The notes under the pieces: generated by a model
Seen by the model: the letters and a program-made list of their open reading frames with translations, nothing else
Database searches by the model: none
What the model was told of the DNA's origin: nothing
In this document: positions 27,227 through 35,622 of the stretch, piece after piece
Numbering within the stretch: the first letter of the stretch is position 1
How the letters are laid out: each line of letters begins with the position of its first letter
Translations under genes and position numbers: made by a program
Source of the DNA: Pseudomonas sp.
Lineage (GTDB): Bacteria; Pseudomonadota; Gammaproteobacteria; Pseudomonadales; Pseudomonadaceae
Length of the DNA: 64,000 nt
NCBI RefSeq assembly: GCF_030690725.1
Contig: NZ_JAUYGD010000007.1
Span: 1-64,000 of the forward strand
Reading direction: 5' to 3'

Positions 27227-28250
27227 CGCCCACCTGGGCCTGCAAGCACAGCTCACCATCGAGCAGCGGCTGCTGCGCCAGAAACTCCAGCGCCGAAGCC
27301 CGCCAGGATTGCCGCGCCGCCAACTCGGCGCAACGCGCGCGATCCAGGCTCAAGGCCGCCACACAGGCCGCACCCAAGTCCTCATGCATGACCCCGCTGA
27401 CGCCCGCCTGCAGCACATCTAACGGCCCGGCGACCGGAAATGCCGCCACCGGTGTGCCACACGCCAGGGCTTCGAGCATCACCAAACCGTAGGTATCGGT
27501 GCGCGAGGGAAACACCAGCACGCTGGCGTTCTGAAACGCCTCGGCCAACGCCTGGCCATGCTGATAGCCGAGAAAGCGCACCTGCGGATAAGCCGCCTGC
27601 AATGCCTCACGCTGCGGCCCATCGCCGACCACCTGCTTCTGCCCCGGCAGATCAAGGGCGAGAAACGCTTCGATATTCTTCTCTGGGGCAATTCGCCCGA
27701 CATACAGAAACACTGGCTCAGCCAGGCTTGACGGCGTTACGGCTGGGCGAAACAGCCGCGTATCAACACCCTTGCGCCACAGCACCAAGCGTTTGAAGCC
27801 CCAGCCGGCAAACTCCTCACGCATGCGCTCGGTGGTCACCAGCACCGCCTGGCTGGGCCGATGAAATGCGCGCAGAAAGGCATACCCCCAGCGCAGCGGC
27901 ACCCAGGGCCAGCGGGTGTGTACATATTCGGGAAAACGCGTATGGATGGCGCTGGAGAACGCCAGGCCGCGCTTGCTCAGCCAGCGCCGCGCCGCCCAAC
28001 CCAATGGGCCTTCAGTAGCCAGGTGTACGCAATCGGGCTGAAACGCGCGAATCGCCGGACCAACCCGCCAGAGGTTCCATACCAGGGGAATTTCCGGGTA
28101 ACTGGGGCATGGCAGCGCACGAAAATCCGCTGGCGACAGCAGCTTGACCTGATGCCCCAGGCCGCGCAGCTCGCTGATCAACGCCTGCAGGCTAGTCACC
28201 ACACCATTGACCTGCGGTGACCAGGCGTCAGAGACGATCAGAATTCTCAC
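27219..28250 (-). CDS. agt: Diacylglycerol glycosyltransferase for phosphate-starvation glycolipids (Agt-like, GT4)
   Basis: 343-residue GT-B fold glycosyltransferase. N-terminal VSDAWSPQVNGVVTSL acceptor loop; nucleotide-sugar domain with FLYVGRIAPEKNI, VVGDGPQ and the E-x7-E motif in VMLEALACGTPVAAFPVAGP. Its start overlaps the plcP stop by ATGA, and the pair is preceded by a Pho box. The P. aeruginosa counterparts (PA3218 and PA3219) were shown to replace phospholipids by glycolipids under phosphate limitation. By position and family this gene should glycosylate diacylglycerol released by PlcP. The sugar donor cannot be read from sequence. Confidence 0.85.
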   Translation of the reverse strand: MRILIVSDAWSPQVNGVVTSLQALISELRGLGHQVKLLSPADFRALPCPSYPEIPLVWNLWRVGPAIRAFQPDCVHLATEGPLGWAARRWLSKRGLAFSSAIHTRFPEYVHTRWPWVPLRWGYAFLRAFHRPSQAVLVTTERMREEFAGWGFKRLVLWRKGVDTRLFRPAVTPSSLAEPVFLYVGRIAPEKNIEAFLALDLPGQKQVVGDGPQREALQAAYPQVRFLGYQHGQALAEAFQNASVLVFPSRTDTYGLVMLEALACGTPVAAFPVAGPLDVLQAGVSGVMHEDLGAACVAALSLDRARCAELAARQSWRASALEFLAQQPLLDGELCLQAQVGAT

Positions 28251-29065
28251 AGGGCCGGCTCAGCAGCCACAACCGGGGCAGCCTGCAGCTGACGCGCCTG
28301 ATCATCGGCCAAGCGATACAACTCGATGCTGCCATCCAGGTGCTCGATCAGCGCCGTGCAGGACTCCACCCAATCGCCGCAATTCATGTACTCGACCTCA
28401 CCCATCGGGCGGATTTCGGCGTGGTGGATATGCCCGCAGACCACGCCGTTGAAGCCGCGTTTGGCACACTCGTGGACAATGGCTTCTTCAAAGTCGCTGA
28501 TAAAGTTCACCGCCGTCTTGACCTTGTGCTTGAGGTACGCCGACAGCGACCAATAGCCATAGCCATAGCGGCTGCGCCAGTAATTCAGCCAGCGATTGAG
28601 GGTCAGGGTGAACTCATAGGCCGAGTCGCCGAGAAAAGCCAGCCAGCGGTGATAGCGGGTGATCACGTCGAACTGGTCGCCATGAATCACCAGCAAGCGC
28701 CGGCCATCGGCGGTAAGGTGCTCGGCCTCGTCGACCAGCTGGATATTGCCGAGCATCAGGCTGGAATAGCGCCGCAGAAATTCGTCATGGTTGCCGGTGA
28801 CGTAGATCACCTCGGTGCCGCGCTTGCTCATGGTCAGCAGGCGGCGGATCACGTTGCTGTGCGACTGCGGCCAATACACTCCGCTGCGCAGCTTCCAGCC
28901 ATCGATGATGTCACCGACCAGGTAGATCTTGTCGGTCTGGTAGCGTTTGAGAAACGCCGCCAGGTGTTCGGCCTGGCAATCCCGGGTGCCCAGGTGCACA
29001 TCGGAAATCCACAGGGTACGGACACGTTGCTTGCGGCTGGGCTTGGCGAGCTGGGCGCTGGTCAT
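28247..29065 (-). CDS. plcP: PlcP-type phospholipase C / calcineurin-like phosphoesterase
   Basis: 272-residue calcineurin-like metallophosphoesterase. All five metal motifs are visible: WISDVHLGTRDC, VGDIIDGW, TGNHDEF, VIHGDQFD and GHIHHAEI. Automatic annotation usually calls this UDP-2,3-diacylglucosamine diphosphatase (LpxH), but the four-base overlap with the glycosyltransferase and the Pho box upstream identify PlcP. PlcP cleaves phospholipids to diacylglycerol during phosphate starvation. GGAGGTCGTCC precedes the ATG at 29065. The gene therefore belongs to membrane remodelling rather than lipid A synthesis. Confidence 0.85.
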   Translation of the reverse strand: MTSAQLAKPSRKQRVRTLWISDVHLGTRDCQAEHLAAFLKRYQTDKIYLVGDIIDGWKLRSGVYWPQSHSNVIRRLLTMSKRGTEVIYVTGNHDEFLRRYSSLMLGNIQLVDEAEHLTADGRRLLVIHGDQFDVITRYHRWLAFLGDSAYEFTLTLNRWLNYWRSRYGYGYWSLSAYLKHKVKTAVNFISDFEEAIVHECAKRGFNGVVCGHIHHAEIRPMGEVEYMNCGDWVESCTALIEHLDGSIELYRLADDQARQLQAAPVVAAEPAL

Positions 29066-29118
29066 GGACGACCTCCGGCTGGGTTTGCTCGAGTCTGCGC
29101 AGGCGTGGTGAAAGGTGC

Positions 29119-29147
29119 ATGACAGCGCCGTGGCAATTCGGTGACAT
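29119..29147 (-). promoter_or_regulatory. Three-repeat Pho box (PhoB site) of plcP-agt
   Basis: Minus strand reads ATGTCAC-N4-TTGCCAC-N4-CTGTCAT: three 7-base half-sites at 11-base spacing, close to the PhoB consensus CTGTCAT-N4-CTGTCAT. It lies 54 bases upstream of plcP and between it and the divergent AraC gene. Confidence 0.82.
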
Positions 29148-29190
29148 GCCCCAAAGGGTATAAACTGGCTGGCCGAACAAGGAGCCCACC

Positions 29191-29940
29191 ATGTCCTCGC
29201 TGCTCTCGCTGCGTCACTACCGCCATGAACTGCTCAGCCACAGCCATGACCACGCGCAGCTGGTGTTTGGCCTGAGCGGCCTGCTGGAGTTCGAAGTGGC
29301 CGGCCAAGGTAGCCAGGTAAAGCGTCAGACCCTGGCCGTGGTGCCTAGCGATGCGCAGCACGCCTGCGGCAGCAAAGACGGCAGCCACTGCCTGGTGCTC
29401 GACGTACCTTGCGAAGGCTGGCTGCAACAACAGCTGGGCCGGCATCTGGATGCCACCCGCCGCCTGCTGGAAAAACCCGCCGCTGTCAGCCTGAATCCCG
29501 CGCAGAGCCAGTTGGTCAGCTGGCTGGCCGCCAGCCCGATCAATGACCCGGTGATTGCCCAGCAAGGCGCTGCCCTGCTGTTGGCCAGCCTGGCCAATGG
29601 CGAGCTGCCCACCCATGCAACCAGTTGCCTGCCGCTAACGGCGCTGGATGCGCATATTGATCAACATGCCGCACACCCGCTGCAGGTGGCCGACCTGGCG
29701 CGCCTGGCCGGCCTCTCGGCTGCGCGCTTTCATGCGCGCTTTCTCGCGGAGACCGGGCAAACGCCGATGGACTATGTGCGCAGCCGTCGTCTGCAGCTGG
29801 CGCGTCAGCTGCTGCAAGGCAGCAACCTGGCAATTGGCGAGATCGCTGCACGGGTCGGCTACAGCTCGCAAAGTGCCTTTAGCGCCGCCTTGTTGCGGCA
29901 TCTCGGCGTTACACCTCGGCAACTGCGCCGCGCTGAGTAA
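29191..29940 (+). CDS. AraC-family regulator with cupin sensor
   Basis: 249 residues. N-terminal cupin-type domain (HELLSHSHDHAQLVFGLSGLLEFEVAGQ), then a C-terminal AraC helix-turn-helix pair (VADLARLAGLSAARFHARFLAETGQTPMDYVRSRRLQLARQLL, EIAARVGYSSQSAFSAALLRHLGVTPRQLRR). It is followed by the csaA remnant and an EamA exporter, which it probably controls, as the P. aeruginosa order is the same. TATAAA at 29159-29164 could be its -10. AAGGAG precedes the ATG. Confidence 0.9.
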   Translation: MSSLLSLRHYRHELLSHSHDHAQLVFGLSGLLEFEVAGQGSQVKRQTLAVVPSDAQHACGSKDGSHCLVLDVPCEGWLQQQLGRHLDATRRLLEKPAAVSLNPAQSQLVSWLAASPINDPVIAQQGAALLLASLANGELPTHATSCLPLTALDAHIDQHAAHPLQVADLARLAGLSAARFHARFLAETGQTPMDYVRSRRLQLARQLLQGSNLAIGEIAARVGYSSQSAFSAALLRHLGVTPRQLRRAE

Positions 29941-30015
29941 TTTGCCGGCACTCGCTTGCGAGAGCCTGGCGACAAAACCCGCGACTCCTGAGACAGACAA
30001 GGCCGCAGGCAGACA

Positions 30016-30023
30016 CCTAGACT
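30016..30023 (+). promoter_or_regulatory. CCTAGACT -10-like element before the csaA remnant and eamA
   Basis: Same octamer as elsewhere in the window; 25 bases before the ATG of the csaA remnant. Confidence 0.45.
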
Positions 30024-30048
30024 GCCCGGCAGAATCGAGGAGTCGCCT

Positions 30049-30111
30049 ATGCACAACATCGAATGGCAGGATTTCGTCAAACCACTACCCAACGGCGCGC
30101 GCCTGGCATGA
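30049..30111 (+). pseudogene. csaA: csaA remnant (20-codon leader overlapping the transporter start)
   Basis: A 20-codon ORF with a good GAGGAG site reads MHNIEWQDFVK then PLPNGARLA. The first eleven residues match the start of the tRNA-binding protein CsaA (consensus M-x-x-I-x-W-x-D-F-x-K), after which homology stops. P. aeruginosa carries full-length csaA at this position between the AraC regulator and the EamA gene. An internal deletion that kept the promoter, ribosome binding site and first codons is the simplest explanation. The stop overlaps the transporter start as ATGA, so the remnant now acts as a translational leader for eamA. Confidence 0.72.
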
Positions 30112-30959
30112 ATCAACGTAATGCCCTCTGGGCCATCCACTTGGGCGCCCTGCTGTTTGGCCTATCGGGCATCTTCGGCAAGCTGGCCAACACCACCCCG
30201 CAGATGATCTCCGCCGGCCGCGCCATCTTCGCCGTGGCGGCCCTGCTGCTGTTCGCCAAGCTGATCAGCAATGCGCGCCTGGTCCGCCTTGGCTTACGCC
30301 AGACCAGCCTGCTGGCACTCGGCGGTTTGCTGCTGGGCGGCCACTGGTGGAGTTTTTTCGAATCCGTGCATATCTCCGGCGTGGCCATCGCCACCCTCGG
30401 CTTTGCCAGTTTTCCGGCCTTTACCGTGCTGCTCGAAGGTTTGCTGTTCCGCGAACGCACCCGGCCGGTCGAATACGCCATGGTGGTACTGGTGTGCCTG
30501 GGCCTGGTGCTGGTTACCCCGCATTTCGACCTGAGCAGCCAGGCCACCAGTGGCCTGCTCTGGGCGGTGCTGTCTGGCCTGCTGTTCGCCCTGCTGTCGC
30601 TGCTCAACCGCGCCAGCACCCGCGGCATCGAGCCGGTGCAAGCAGCGCTGTACCAGAACCTCACCGTACTGCTGGTATTCCTGCCGCTGGCCTGGCCGAC
30701 GCTGCCCAGCGTGCAGGCACAGGACTGGTTGTGGATGGCCATGCTCGGGATTTTCTGCACGGGCCTGGCGCACAGCCTGTTCGTCGCCAGCCTGCGGGTA
30801 CTCAAGGCGCGCACCACGGCGGTGATTTTCGCCCTGGAGCCGATCTACGGAATTGCCTTCGCCTGGCTGCTGTTCAGCGAAGTGCCGACCTTGCGCATGC
30901 TGGCCGGCGGCCTGCTGATTGTCAGTGCGATCTTTCTTTCGGCGCGGATGGCCAAGTGA
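30108..30959 (+). CDS. EamA/DMT-family transporter
   Basis: 283 residues with ten predicted membrane helices in two EamA repeats (WAIHLGALLFGLSGIFGKLANTTPQ and SGLLWAVLSGLLFALLSLLNRAST; the second ends in EPIYGIAFAWLLFSEVPTLRMLAGGLLI). It is a metabolite or amino-acid exporter of unknown substrate. ATG at 30108 is read through the ATGA overlap with the csaA remnant, so its translation depends on that leader. The upstream AraC gene is its likely regulator. Confidence 0.88.
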   Translation: MNQRNALWAIHLGALLFGLSGIFGKLANTTPQMISAGRAIFAVAALLLFAKLISNARLVRLGLRQTSLLALGGLLLGGHWWSFFESVHISGVAIATLGFASFPAFTVLLEGLLFRERTRPVEYAMVVLVCLGLVLVTPHFDLSSQATSGLLWAVLSGLLFALLSLLNRASTRGIEPVQAALYQNLTVLLVFLPLAWPTLPSVQAQDWLWMAMLGIFCTGLAHSLFVASLRVLKARTTAVIFALEPIYGIAFAWLLFSEVPTLRMLAGGLLIVSAIFLSARMAK

Positions 30960-30981
30960 TCCAAGCGTTCCTCAACAACGC

Positions 30982-31263
30982 TCAGCGGTCGTTGTGGCCC
31001 AGATCGCGCGCCGGATCAATCTGATCGCGCAAGCGCTGCTTGAGCACCTTGGCCTCGGGGAAACCACCATCGGCTTTACGCTCCCAGATTTGCACGCCAT
31101 CGCAGGTGATGCGAAACACCCCGCCCGTGCCCGGCTCCAGGCAGACCCTGGCCAGATCATCGGTAAAGCTCGACAGCAGCTCCTGCGCTAGCCAGGCGGC
31201 GCGCAGTAGCCACTGGCATTGCGTGCAATAGGTGATGACCACTTCGGCTTTGGGGCTGGACAT
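30982..31263 (-). CDS. SelT/SelW/SelH (Rdx) family protein
   Basis: 93 residues, thioredoxin-like Rdx fold. VVITYCTQCQWLLRAAWLAQELL holds the CxxC motif in the cysteine (not selenocysteine) form, and TGGVFRITCDGVQIWERKADGGFPEAKVLKQRLRD is the conserved C-terminal half. The role is probably thiol redox, but function is unproven. ATG at 31263 has only a weak GAG upstream. It converges on eamA. Confidence 0.88.
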   Translation of the reverse strand: MSSPKAEVVITYCTQCQWLLRAAWLAQELLSSFTDDLARVCLEPGTGGVFRITCDGVQIWERKADGGFPEAKVLKQRLRDQIDPARDLGHNDR

Positions 31264-31324
31264 TGGCAGGCTCGCGACGGCTGAAAAGCCGATGATAACG
31301 CGCAGCAGCCTGGCCTGGCGCAGC

Positions 31325-31361
31325 AAGAAAAACGCCCGCGTACCAGAGGCACGCGGGCGTT
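31325..31361 (-). terminator. Intrinsic terminator of fimV
   Basis: 11-bp stem AACGCCCGCGT/ACGCGGGCGTT with a 9-base loop, followed on the minus strand by TTTTTCTTG, 19 bases after the fimV stop. Confidence 0.88.
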
Positions 31362-31379
31362 GAGCGACAGCCTCGTGTA

Positions 31380-33437
31380 TCAAGCGATTTTGGCCAGTAG
31401 CTGACGTGCCTCCTGCTTCTGCTCTTCATCGCCCTCGTTGATCACTTCATTGAGAATCTGGCAGGCACTGTCCAGGCTGCCCTGCTCGATATAAGCCAGG
31501 GCCATGTTCAGTTTGGAGAGATTTTCGCGGTTGCCGGCCAGATCATCCAGGTCATCCAGAAGCTCCACGTCGAGCACGTCACCGCCCCAGCCATCGTTGG
31601 AGGTTTCCTCCACCAGCATCGACTCGGCAAACGGGCTGCGGGCATCGCGGCTGCCTGACAGCTCGAAAATATCCGAGGTCTTGCGCTTGGCCGCAGCACC
31701 GCTCTCGGCCTTGTCCGCCAGTTTTTTCGGCGCAGTCGGGGCAAAGGGACTGACCAGATCCCAGTCGGCATCTAGCGACATATCGTCCAGATTAAGCTGG
31801 CCATCATTGGCAGCCTCATCCAGCGGTTGCGCCTCGACCTCATCCAACTCCAGCACCACATCGTCCAGCAGGCTGGCTGGCGGCGCGCTGAAAAGCTCGG
31901 CATGCCGCGCTTTCAGCTCGTCAATCCGCGCCGGAGTAAAGCCGGATGCCCGGACCAATGCTTCATGGGCGATAAAGCCCTGGGTATCACCCAGCAAAGC
32001 CAGAACTTCCAGCAGGCGGAAGCCGATATCGCTGCGCTGCGGCTGGGCGTCCCAGGCCTTGCGCAAGGTACTGGCGGCCTCACTCAGACGGCCATAGGCG
32101 ATATACACGTTGGCACTTTGCAGCGCATCTTCACCCGCAGCTGGCCATACCGGCCCCGTGCGCGGCACCTCACGCACATTCAGAGCCACTGCGGCTGCCG
32201 GCGCGACCGCTACAGCCGGCGCAACACTTGGCGCCTTAGGCATGGCGGGCGTCAGCGCAGCGGCTACCGCAACAGGCGCGGGTTCAACGGGCTTTCTGCT
32301 GCGCCAGAACAGGCCGGCCACGCCCGCCAGTAACAACGCCAGCAGACCGGCGATAAGCGCCAGCCAGTGGCTACCTGATTCCGCTGTAGCAGGCGCGGCT
32401 GCCGCGACCGGCGCAGCCACAGGTGCTGCGGTTGCTTCGGCACTCGCCCGGCGTGCGGCTAACTCAGCCTGCAGGCCGGCAATCTGCTGATCCCGCGCCT
32501 CCATCTGTTCCTGCAACTGCTGCACCTGCAAGCCCAGCTGCGCCAGGCTCTGCTGCAATTGCAGGGTCTCGCTAATCTGATTGGCCAGTTCCTGTTCGAC
32601 GCGGGCCTGCTCCTCAATCAACAGCTCGGCCGGCGGATCAACCGGCAGCTGAGCACTTGGGGCAGCTACAGCCTCTGGCGCAGCCGCTGTGGCAACAGCT
32701 GCTTCGGCTACTGCCGGTGCAGCACTGGCGAGGCTGTCGGGCAAAAGCAATTGCGCACCAGCACGCAGGCGATTGATATCGCCATTGATAAAGGCTTGCG
32801 GGTTAAGCGCATGGATATCGTTCATCAGCGCCTGGGGCGTCACCTGCCTGGCATCGGCGGCCAAACGCGTGGCTATCTTCCACAGGCTGTCGCCGCTGAC
32901 CACGCTGTAGCGATTCCCCTGCTGCGCGGTGGGCATTACCGCCGGGCGCACAGGTGCGACAGGTGCTACACGCGGCGTAGTGGCGACAACAGCGGGCGCG
33001 GCAGATGCTGCAGGTGCAGCCAGGCTGCGGTAGGCGGCCGAACTGGGCGGGTCGAGCAGCACGGTGTACTCGCGGTACAGCTGGCCATTGGGCCGCAACA
33101 CTTCGACGATAAAGTTCAGGTAAGGCTCACGCACCGGCTGAGTCGACACCACGCGAATCACGCTCTTGCCGCCGCGCAGCAATGGGGTGAAGCGCAGGTC
33201 ATTGAAGAAATACAGGCGATCAACGCCGGAGCGGCTGAACACGTCGGCGGGCGCCAGGCGCACACGCATGTCTTCAGCGGTCAGGTCGCCCACATCAAAC
33301 AATTCGATTTCGGCATCCAGCGGCTGACTGAGCGCCGAATGCAGGGTGATTTCGCCCAGGCCAAGGGCCGGAACCAGCCCCGAATACAGGGCCGAGCTGG
33401 ATGCCAGACCAATGAGTAACTGACGAACCTTTGCCAT
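31380..33437 (-). CDS. fimV: FimV-family peptidoglycan-binding polar hub protein
   Basis: 685 residues. Signal-like N-terminus (LLIGLASSSALYSGLVPALG), the FimV N-terminal domain (LGEITLHSALSQPLDAEIELFDVGDLTAEDMRVRLA), then a LysM (NRYSVVSGDSLWKIATRL). A Pro/Ala linker, a coiled coil (QVQQLQEQMEARDQQIAGLQAELAARRA), one membrane helix (WLALIAGLLALLLAGVAGLFW) and an acidic cytoplasmic part follow. The FimV C-terminal motif (NLSKLNMALAYIEQGSLDSACQILNEVINEGDEEQKQEARQLL) ends it. In P. aeruginosa FimV organises polar type IV pili and raises cAMP through CyaB, which is encoded 4 kb away. At 685 residues it is shorter than the ~900-residue P. aeruginosa protein. ATG at 33437 follows a GGGAGCG. Confidence 0.92.
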   Translation of the reverse strand: MAKVRQLLIGLASSSALYSGLVPALGLGEITLHSALSQPLDAEIELFDVGDLTAEDMRVRLAPADVFSRSGVDRLYFFNDLRFTPLLRGGKSVIRVVSTQPVREPYLNFIVEVLRPNGQLYREYTVLLDPPSSAAYRSLAAPAASAAPAVVATTPRVAPVAPVRPAVMPTAQQGNRYSVVSGDSLWKIATRLAADARQVTPQALMNDIHALNPQAFINGDINRLRAGAQLLLPDSLASAAPAVAEAAVATAAAPEAVAAPSAQLPVDPPAELLIEEQARVEQELANQISETLQLQQSLAQLGLQVQQLQEQMEARDQQIAGLQAELAARRASAEATAAPVAAPVAAAAPATAESGSHWLALIAGLLALLLAGVAGLFWRSRKPVEPAPVAVAAALTPAMPKAPSVAPAVAVAPAAAVALNVREVPRTGPVWPAAGEDALQSANVYIAYGRLSEAASTLRKAWDAQPQRSDIGFRLLEVLALLGDTQGFIAHEALVRASGFTPARIDELKARHAELFSAPPASLLDDVVLELDEVEAQPLDEAANDGQLNLDDMSLDADWDLVSPFAPTAPKKLADKAESGAAAKRKTSDIFELSGSRDARSPFAESMLVEETSNDGWGGDVLDVELLDDLDDLAGNRENLSKLNMALAYIEQGSLDSACQILNEVINEGDEEQKQEARQLLAKIA

Positions 33438-33515
33438 AAAAAACGCTCCCGGTGAATCCGCCCCCTGTGCCTTCGCCACTTCACGTCCAAGACGTGCGCT
33501 TCCAGCGCTTGCGAA

Positions 33516-33522
33516 AGTATAG
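33516..33522 (-). promoter_or_regulatory. CTATACT -10 element of fimV
   Basis: Minus-strand CTATACTTT, 79 bases before the fimV start; this is the RpoS/RpoD-type -10. No clear -35. The 265 bases between fimV and the MFS gene (33438-33702) otherwise show nothing recognisable. Confidence 0.45.
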
Positions 33523-33702
33523 AAGTCGGCAAATGTTGCCTTGGGAAGATACGTTCCGTGTTTAACCCGGCTGGTGCATGGCAATAATTACGGCGCACTG
33601 AATAGACAAATGCCAACCGCCGTTTGGCAAAAAGCCACCACAGGTGCAAGCATAGGCCTGCAGTCAAGAAAATGACAACTCCGTCACACTACCGTTTAGC
33701 TG

Positions 33703-35106
33703 TCAGCGTCTTGTCGATTTGACGCCCCAGGCCGCTAAAACCGTGACTGCAAATACTCCGGCCACCAGCCAGAAACTCTGCTTGAAGGCCAGCATCTCGG
33801 CGAGGTGATCGCCGCCTTCAGCGCTGTGCCGCCACTCCAGAAAGAAAGTCAGCAGATTGACCCCGAACGCGCCGCCCAGCTGGCGCACGAAGGTAATGGC
33901 GCCTGCGCCCTGGGCCAGTTCCTCGGGGCTGAGGATATCCAGCGAGCCGGTACTCAAGGCCGGCAGCAACACGCCCAAGCCAATGCGCCCGACGCAAGCC
34001 CAGAAGCACAGCTGGATAAACGAGGCGCCCTGCTCGACCCAGGCCAAGCCCGCCACCGACAGCGCAAAAATCAGTAGTCCGGCACTCAGCAGCACGGCCG
34101 CAGACAGCCGATCACTGAGCCAACCACCGAGAAAGGACGCCATGCCCATCAATATCCCGGCCGGCAACAGCAGCAGACCCGAGCGCCCGGCGCTGAAGCC
34201 TTCGACAGTCTGCAGATACAACGGGATCAGGTAAGTCGAACCATACAGGCCCAGGCCCAGGGTCAAGGCGACCCAACTGGCGCTGCGAAACCCGGCATGC
34301 CGCCACAGCGCCAGCGGCAGCAGCGGCTGAGCGGCACGCCGGCTGCGCAGAATAAACCCCGCGCCCGCCAGCAGTGCCACACAGCCCGGTAACCAGACCC
34401 TCGGCGCCGACCAGGCAAAACGCTGCGCTTCAGCGAGAAAACCCAGCGCGGCAAATATCGCCACACAGAGCCAGGCAAAGGCCTGAATATCCAGACGCGG
34501 CGTGCTGCGCTCACGCTCACTGGGCAGCAACCACTGCCCGGCCAGCATGGCCAGCAGACACATCGGCAGCGGCATCCAGAAGATCGACGGCCAACCGAAA
34601 TGATCGACCAGATAACCGCCGATCCCCGGCCCCAACGACGGCGCCAGCATCACCCCCAGGCCGTAGATGCCCAACGCCATTCCGCGGCCGCCATCGGCGA
34701 ATACCCGGAAGATCAGCACCATGGCCAACGGCTGTACGATGCCCGCGCACAGCCCCTGCACGATGCGCAGGGCAATCAGCTGCCAGGCAGCGTGCGCCAC
34801 CAGCGCCAACAGGGAACTGAGAATAAACAGCAGCAGGCCGAATTGCGCCGTACGCCGCGCGCCAAAACGCGCCTGGGCCCAGGCGGCCAACAGCAAACCA
34901 GCGGTCATGGCCGCGAGAAAGCCGGTGGATAGCCACTGAGCCAGGGGCCGGCCGATGGCGAAATCCGCCATGATCGCCGGCAAGGCGACATTGATGCTGG
35001 TGGAGGCCAAGACCATGGCCATGCTGCCGACCATCAGCAGCGCCAGCAGCCACTGCGGGTAACGCGGACCGAAGCGTTGCTGCAGGCTCTGCAGGTCGTC
35101 ACGCAT
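33703..35106 (-). CDS. MFS multidrug efflux transporter, EmrB/QacA (DHA2) type
   Basis: 467 residues with about 13-14 hydrophobic segments. Motif A-like region WAQARFGARRTAQ after helix 2 and motif C-like GLGVMLAPSLGPGIGGYLVDHFGW in helix 5. No membrane-fusion partner gene (EmrA type) is adjacent. Its ATG overlaps the marR stop by one base (TGATG), so it is translationally coupled to its likely repressor. Confidence 0.9.
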   Translation of the reverse strand: MRDDLQSLQQRFGPRYPQWLLALLMVGSMAMVLASTSINVALPAIMADFAIGRPLAQWLSTGFLAAMTAGLLLAAWAQARFGARRTAQFGLLLFILSSLLALVAHAAWQLIALRIVQGLCAGIVQPLAMVLIFRVFADGGRGMALGIYGLGVMLAPSLGPGIGGYLVDHFGWPSIFWMPLPMCLLAMLAGQWLLPSERERSTPRLDIQAFAWLCVAIFAALGFLAEAQRFAWSAPRVWLPGCVALLAGAGFILRSRRAAQPLLPLALWRHAGFRSASWVALTLGLGLYGSTYLIPLYLQTVEGFSAGRSGLLLLPAGILMGMASFLGGWLSDRLSAAVLLSAGLLIFALSVAGLAWVEQGASFIQLCFWACVGRIGLGVLLPALSTGSLDILSPEELAQGAGAITFVRQLGGAFGVNLLTFFLEWRHSAEGGDHLAEMLAFKQSFWLVAGVFAVTVLAAWGVKSTRR

Positions 35107-35540
35107 CAGCGTTTTTCCAGGTTACTCAACACCTGGGCGTGGACCTTCTGGCAGCGGCGCAACTCGTCTTCATCGATGCCGGCGAACACTTCCTGGCGCA
35201 GTTGCGCGGAGATCGCTTCGATCTTTTCAATCAACGGGCGGGCTTGTGGGCTGAGGGCAATCTTTTTCGCACGGCGGTCTTCCGGCACCGCCTGACGGCT
35301 GACCAGCCCCTGGGCTTCCAAGCTGTCGAGCAGGCGCGCCAGGGTTGGTCCTTCAACGCCGACGCTCTGCGCCAATTCGCGTTGGGTCGGCAATTCGGCA
35401 AAGCGTCCCAGGTGCAGCAGCACCAGCCAGCGGGCTTGGGAAAGCCCCAGACCGACCAGACGGCGATCCAGTTCGGCGCGCCAAGCGCGAGACAGTTGGG
35501 CAACTTGCATGGCAAAACGGTGTTGATCGGTATGCGACAT
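35106..35540 (-). CDS. MarR/SlyA-family repressor
   Basis: 144-residue winged-helix regulator. The DNA-binding part reads LPTQRELAQSVGVEGPTLARLLDSLEAQGLVSRQAVPEDRRAKKIALSPQARPL, with the conserved DRR of the wing. ATG at 35540 is the probable start. It is first gene of the marR-MFS operon, and inverted repeats just upstream are a plausible autoregulatory site. The effector is unknown; by family it would be an aromatic or drug-like compound. Confidence 0.92.
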   Translation of the reverse strand: MSHTDQHRFAMQVAQLSRAWRAELDRRLVGLGLSQARWLVLLHLGRFAELPTQRELAQSVGVEGPTLARLLDSLEAQGLVSRQAVPEDRRAKKIALSPQARPLIEKIEAISAQLRQEVFAGIDEDELRRCQKVHAQVLSNLEKR

Positions 35541-35566
35541 GGACAACGGCTCTTAACTATAAAAAA

Positions 35567-35585
35567 CTAATTATTAGCCAGCTAA
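35567..35585. promoter_or_regulatory. Probable MarR operator
   Basis: Overlapping inverted repeats CTAAT-T-ATTAG (35567-35577) and TTAGC-CA-GCTAA (35574-35585) in an AT-rich patch 27 bases before marR; a minus-strand TATAGT -10 lies at 35553-35558. Confidence 0.55.
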
Positions 35586-35622
35586 CCATAACCCTTATAA
35601 CGAGGCAAGCCTGCAAAAGGTT

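Noticed and set aside
28247..29065. Calling the phosphoesterase LpxH (lipid A synthesis)
   Set aside because: The overlap with a GT4 glycosyltransferase and the Pho box fit PlcP better; LpxH is usually elsewhere.
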